Assembly: GCA_000727475.1 (NCBI GenBank)
Contig: KL647314.1
Coordinates: 898,812-962,811 of the forward strand
From: Sarcocystis neurona
Lineage: Eukaryota > Apicomplexa > Conoidasida > Eucoccidiorida > Sarcocystidae
Direction: 5' to 3'
Length of the DNA: 64,000 nucleotides
Shown one piece after another: positions 61,201 through 64,000 of the stretch. The notes under the pieces were generated by a model. It saw nothing but the letters and a program-made list of their open reading frames with translations. It searched no databases and had not been told where the DNA came from. The first letter of the stretch is position 1. Every line of letters begins with the position of its first letter. Position numbers and translations under genes: made by a program.

Positions 61201-63836
61201 CATCCCCAGTCGGTCCCGTCTTCTTCAACAATTCGAAGAATCCTCCCCGCCTGCAAGTACCTGACGATGTGCTGCTGACGCATGCAGATCTGCTGCAGCT
61301 CTTTGCCGAAGGTTGCAAGGTCGTGCTTCAGTTCGTAGTACTCACGAATGCTCTGCAGGCCCAAAGCAAGGATATCTACGAAAAACTTACGGACGCATCC
61401 CACGCTGGGACGACGAAACTTGCATGCACGACAAAACGCGCCGAGACAGAGACTCCTGCTCCACTGGCCACCACACACGCAGAAACAGACACACATATAC
61501 ACACATATATAAATGATATGTGTTGAATGTGGCAGAAACAGAGAGAAGTAGGAGGAGGACGAGATCGACGTGGGGAGACGACCAGAGCGAGACAGAGCAG
61601 GGAGACAGATAGGGGACAGCGAGGAAGGCAGAGACACAATAAACGAAGAAGCGGTGGTTGGGTGTATACCGACACAGAGAGAGAGAAGCGTCCGATGCCA
61701 AGGCACGCAGGTAACTCGGCATGCGCGCAGCGGCATATATTCTTCAGGAGGGCGCGCGGGACCAGATATGACAGATAGGGGGAGGACGAAACAACGACAG
61801 AAATGGCAGCATACACATACAATCGACTGCCGGACAGTGTCTACAAACTGCACAGAGACGCAGCGCACCAAACCACCGGCGTCACACATATTCTCGCTCT
61901 CTCTACTACCTGCGTGTATATACATACGTATACAGCTATCTATATATATGTGTATGTACGTGTACACACATCTATAAGTATATATGGATATGTACGTTCT
62001 TGCCTTTGGCGTAGAATATATACAGATGTGGGGATGCAAGTGAGCAGAAATGTTTGCAGGTGCGGTGTCCTGCCCTTCCACCATAAATTACACACGTGCG
62101 CAAGACAGAGACAAGACTGCGGAGGTGAACGGCAACGGGGTGTCGACCGCCGACCGGACGTGCATGCGTCTTCACGTCACTTATCCCTTTGCTCACACTT
62201 CGCTCTAGTGCTCTCCTGCACGCATGAATTTATGGCGCAAGCAGAGACTTACAGCCCAGGACTTCTACAAACACCAGGCCCTCAGGCTGCAGAGTGACAA
62301 CTACGACATTGGCCTAAAAGTGCTACAAAAAGAAGAAGTCCTCGGTTCTACAAAGTTCAGGCACATACACACACACACCTACGCACACGTCAAACTTCTC
62401 GGGAATACACAGGTCATCTTCGTACCTCCTCTACACACCTCCACACCGACTGATACGTACACGCACGTATATATCTCTGCGTCCAGCCATATAGATGTAT
62501 ATGTGTGTGTGCAAGCATGCAAGTAAATTCGTGTAGCAACGTGAGGGAACGGGCATTTTCTAGAAGGGTAGAGTTTTCTCTGTAGTTGTCAGAAGGAGAG
62601 ATATATACGTGACTCGTGAGCAGCGCAGACTGCCTTTGCTTCTTCCGCCCGTCTCTGTCTCACTGTCTCCACATCAAAGTCGACCTTCTTCTTCTCTTCC
62701 GGCTCGAGATCAACGAGGGTGTAAATGTTTGCTGCTTTGCCAACTTCTTCTTCGAGTTCCTCCTTCTGCTGCTCCAGCTGCATCGCCTTCCGGTTCCTCT
62801 GAAACTGCACAAGAGAAATGCAACATCGCGCCGTACAAAACTTTCAACAAATCTCCGAAGATGATATTCGATAATATATATATATATATATATATATATT
62901 TCGGTACGTGCAGATGGGGAGAAGGACATATACGTATGTAGACAAATAGCAGGAGTAGTAGTAGTAGGAGTAGTAGGACATATACATATATACAAGCGTG
63001 TTCGTGTGTGAGTTCTTCTGGGTGTACGCCTCTCCACACATACTCCCGTATAAAATATGTGGATATATACACACATGTATTTATGGGGTATAAAAGTAGG
63101 TGAAGAGCAGTATGCGGGGGACTCAATCGCAGCAAAGCAGCAGGAACAGCTATAAATATATAAATATATGAAAGAATGTTAGAATGGGTGAGTCCTTGTG
63201 GGTGAATGCCTGCTCATACATACTCCCATATATGGCGCATATGCAGTTATACATATTGGTGGAGAGAGAAGTCTATACGCATACAATTACACATAGCTCC
63301 CCGGCAGGAGGAACACATCTGCATATACGGAAGTTTGTAGATGTGTGGGTTTTTTTGCTTGTAGGTGTACGTTTCTTCGTATATGCTCCTATCCACCATA
63401 CAAATTCAAATATAGACATACACAGACACAGATATGAATAGAGACACACACATATAGATAGAAGAAGACGCATGAAGCAAGGAGAGGGGCATACAGAGGC
63501 GTGTACCGCATATATATATATGTATACATGCGTACGTGTATAGAGAGAAGAAGACGCACAAAGCAGAGACGTTCCTATTTTTCTGTGATCCACACACTAC
63601 AGGTATTGCCGGGAGGGGTCACCCCTTCCCTGAGACAAAATTGAGAACTACGTCTTGGAGTCTTACGTATGCAAATGACCGCGTGATCATAAACAGCGGA
63701 TCTGCATCTTCGATGCGGAAGAGATTAAGCAGCATATTAAAACCCAAGTGAAAAGTTGAAAGCAACGGCGCGGCTTGCCCGAGAAACAGCTGCTTGGCCT
63801 CCTCCGGATCCACCTGCTCGTCCAGCATTATGATTA
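51888..63836 (-). CDS. MTR4: MTR4/DOB1 exosome RNA helicase, C-terminal part (5' end outside window)
   Basis: Nine minus-strand exons (63836-63667, 62804-62631, 61352-61182, 60142-59822, 58944-58807, 55831-55766, 54816-54646, 53106-52860, 52294-51888) join in phase at every boundary and give about 620 residues. In order they match the segment after motif VI, the arch stalk, the KOW domain, the return stalk, the ratchet helical bundle and the C-terminal domain ending VFSSSLYL (family: VFAASLYL). MTR4 is the nuclear exosome helicase: it unwinds RNA 3'-5' and feeds it to the exosome in rRNA processing and RNA surveillance (TRAMP complex). The motif I-VI exons must lie to the right of the window. 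Unlike the Ski2-like gene, only modest Ala and Gln insertions occur. Confidence 0.96.
52860..53106 (-). CDS. MTR4: MTR4 exon: winged/helical bundle with MKGRVACEI motif
   Basis: Between TTGGGACCGCCAG and GCAG|GTGCGC (phase 1). MRRVLRRLEFVDAHDIVTMK and KGRVACEITTADELVAAELL are close to the invariant RVLRRLGF..(S/D)VI..KGRVACEI(S/N).ADEL of the family. VICAVLSCLVFEEKHEEVEP matches the ALLSCFVF.E segment. Confidence 0.97.
53270..53610. repeat. Decayed ~60-bp minisatellite in an MTR4 intron
   Basis: Five to six imperfect copies starting near 53,289, 53,352, 53,409, 53,475, 53,549 and 53,595. Each carries a CTCC(T/C)TG.GACGCA core; the first and third also share CGTATACGG followed by GGGGGAGAGACTGAGCCACA. 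Confidence 0.75.
54646..54816 (-). CDS. MTR4: MTR4 exon: ratchet-side helices
   Basis: Between TTTTGCGTCCAG and AAG|GTATTC. GLVALLAEKEMRLMENPFYE and HPLCQRFYEAHHRRVQMETK match the family's ..K...LE.RM..HPL......Y..C..K..I helices. Confidence 0.93.
55766..55831 (-). CDS. MTR4: MTR4 micro-exon: PDGIPLLDP turn
   Basis: A 66-bp exon between GTGTGTACAG and CAC|GTAAGTG. It encodes PDGGVPVLDPIQDMKIQEP, nearly identical to the conserved PDGIPLLDPIDDMGI(Q/K) of MTR4 proteins. It is flanked by introns of about 2.97 kb and 0.95 kb. Confidence 0.95.
55930..56480. repeat. Purine-rich (GAGACAGA-type) intronic tract
   Basis: The plus strand is dominated by GAGAC/AGACAGAG words, that is, a long pyrimidine-rich tract in the sense of the MTR4 transcript, in the intron upstream of the 66-bp micro-exon. 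Frames on the minus strand here (Phe/Ser/Leu/Val-rich) are by-products. Confidence 0.7.
57120..57900. repeat. ~780-bp purine-rich intronic tract
   Basis: The plus strand is overwhelmingly A and G (GAAGAGAGG-type words) for almost 800 bp, giving a strand-asymmetric block in the MTR4 intron 58806-55832. A second block of the same kind spans about 58,090-58,430. Open minus-strand frames across it read as Phe/Ser/Leu-rich and have no family resemblance. Confidence 0.75.
58807..58944 (-). CDS. MTR4: MTR4 exon: KOW end and return stalk
   Basis: Between CGGTGTTTGCAG and GAA|GTAGGA. VLPFPITSIRSISKCRMVLP aligns with V.PV.L..ISSVR..IPKDL, and ARRALHFQLQKVLQKFE with the helix before the RFPDGIPLLDP turn. 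Confidence 0.93.
59160..59278. repeat. 14-bp tandem repeat (GTCTATATCTATAT)n
   Basis: About eight nearly perfect copies of a 14-bp unit in the MTR4 intron between the KOW and return-stalk exons, with one CTGT variant in the middle. Confidence 0.9.
59822..60142 (-). CDS. MTR4: MTR4 exon: KOW domain with Ala-rich insertion
   Basis: Between TTTTCCTCCTCAG and AAG|GTGCGT, phase 0 both sides. YEGPAEVLLVECLVCC aligns with the family's LYVVEVLL.C strand. An Ala/Lys/Pro-rich stretch of about 60 residues replaces the usual acidic loop, and EYVLK continues to the next exon. Confidence 0.9.
60623..60967 (-). other. Ordinary-composition island in an MTR4 intron; possible exon
   Basis: About 340 bp without simple repeats. 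One minus frame contains VSCELLWAPTDGRD and REVYFITCVECRSAMINEWP. The flanking MTR4 exons (61352-61182 and 60142-59822) join in phase and in the family alignment without it. It could be an alternative exon; otherwise unexplained. Confidence 0.3.
61182..61352 (-). CDS. MTR4: MTR4 exon: arch stalk and KOW entry
   Basis: Between GGGCCTGCAG and AAG|GTAAGAA. SIREYYELKHDLATFGKELQ matches the YY.IR.QL..LGKEI helix, and YLQAGRILRIVEEDGTDWGW matches FLQPGRLVKVKNEGDDFGWG at the beginning of the KOW domain. This shows the protein is MTR4-type with a full arch, which helps separate it from Ski2. Confidence 0.95.
62631..62804 (-). CDS. MTR4: MTR4 exon: arch stalk helix
   Basis: Follows TCTCTTGTGCAG and joins as SFAY-FQRNRKAMQLEQQKEELE (family: SFYQFQ....). 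It is helical and charged and includes LVDLEPEEKKKVDFDVETVR. The end is placed at GCA|GTCTGC, the only nearby site in phase 0. That donor is weak and CAC|GTATAT slightly downstream would break the phase. Confidence 0.8.
63667..63836 (-). CDS. MTR4: MTR4 exon: end of RecA2, start of helical region
   Basis: Starts after TCGTAGGTATAG with two bases of a split Val codon and reads VIIMLDEQVDPEEAKQLFLG, then PLLSTFHLGFNMLLNLFRIE and SFAY, followed by GTAAGAC. This aligns closely with VILMVDEKMSP...PL.S.FHL.YNMVLNLLR of yeast and human MTR4. The preceding exon with QMAGRAGRRG lies beyond 64,000. Confidence 0.95.
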
Positions 63837-63879
63837 CTATACCTACGAAGCAGCAACACCAGCAGAGACGCGACAGCAC

Positions 63880-64000
63880 CGCGGCAGTGTGGAAGAACGG
63901 CAGCAGCAGTCGCAGCGGCAGCAGCGGTCGCAGCAGCCGCAGCAGTCGGAGCCGCAGCAGCAGTCGCAGCGGTCGCAGCGGTCGCAGCAGCAGCAGCAGA
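63880..64000. repeat. CAG repeat block at window edge
   Basis: Interrupted CAG/TCGCAG/CCGCAG trinucleotides run to the end of the window. They lie upstream (5') of the first visible MTR4 exon, so they are intronic or part of a low-complexity coding insertion beyond the edge. Confidence 0.8.

Noticed and set aside
1..64000. CRISPR arrays, insertion sequences, retroelements, rRNA
   Set aside because: No regularly spaced repeats with unique spacers, no transposase or reverse-transcriptase motifs, and no rRNA-like blocks were seen.

Overview
The window looks like nuclear DNA of a coccidian apicomplexan, most likely Eimeria. Three features point there. CAG/CTG trinucleotide runs fill both exons and introns, so proteins carry long Gln, Ala and Ser tracts. 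Introns are full of (TA)n, (CA)n and TATAC-type microsatellites. Genes have many exons with GT-AG introns. The species cannot be named from this evidence. No bacterial, organellar, CRISPR or obvious transposon sequence was seen.

Layout, left to right. 1-1,950 is a decayed minisatellite built on a GCTAGCCA core. 2,107-2,848 is a possible coding exon. About 5,520-21,896 (minus strand) is a multi-exon gene for a divergent Ski2/Mtr4-family RNA helicase. It has an Arg/Ser- and Gln-rich N-terminus and altered catalytic motifs, and one intron contains an assembly gap (12,947-13,554). On the opposite strand, in that same intron (14,429-14,843), two short exons encode a TPR-like segment. About 22.3-35 kb is a long stretch almost free of microsatellites and CAG repeats. 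It resembles the repeat-poor 'P' segments described on Eimeria tenella chromosome 1, and here only fragments of a putative membrane protein and one orphan exon are seen. 36,316-46,010 (minus) is a four-exon PrimPol (CCDC111-type archaeo-eukaryotic primase-polymerase) of about 2,726 residues. 46,011-51,887 is intergenic. 51,888-63,836 (minus) holds the last nine exons of an MTR4/DOB1-type exosome helicase, whose 5' part lies beyond the right edge.

All confidently recognised genes are on the minus strand. Two are RNA helicases of one superfamily: MTR4, the canonical nuclear exosome helicase, and a degenerate Ski2-like paralogue. Between them lies a DNA primase/translesion polymerase. There is no operon-like logic and functional coupling is not implied. 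Exon joins were accepted where homology to family motifs, GT/AG sites and reading-frame phase agreed; joins that failed this are flagged. The most notable points are the PrimPol with about 1,265 residues between two catalytic motifs, the altered motifs of the Ski2-like helicase, the nested opposite-strand TPR exons, and an N-gap whose two edges carry the same sequence.
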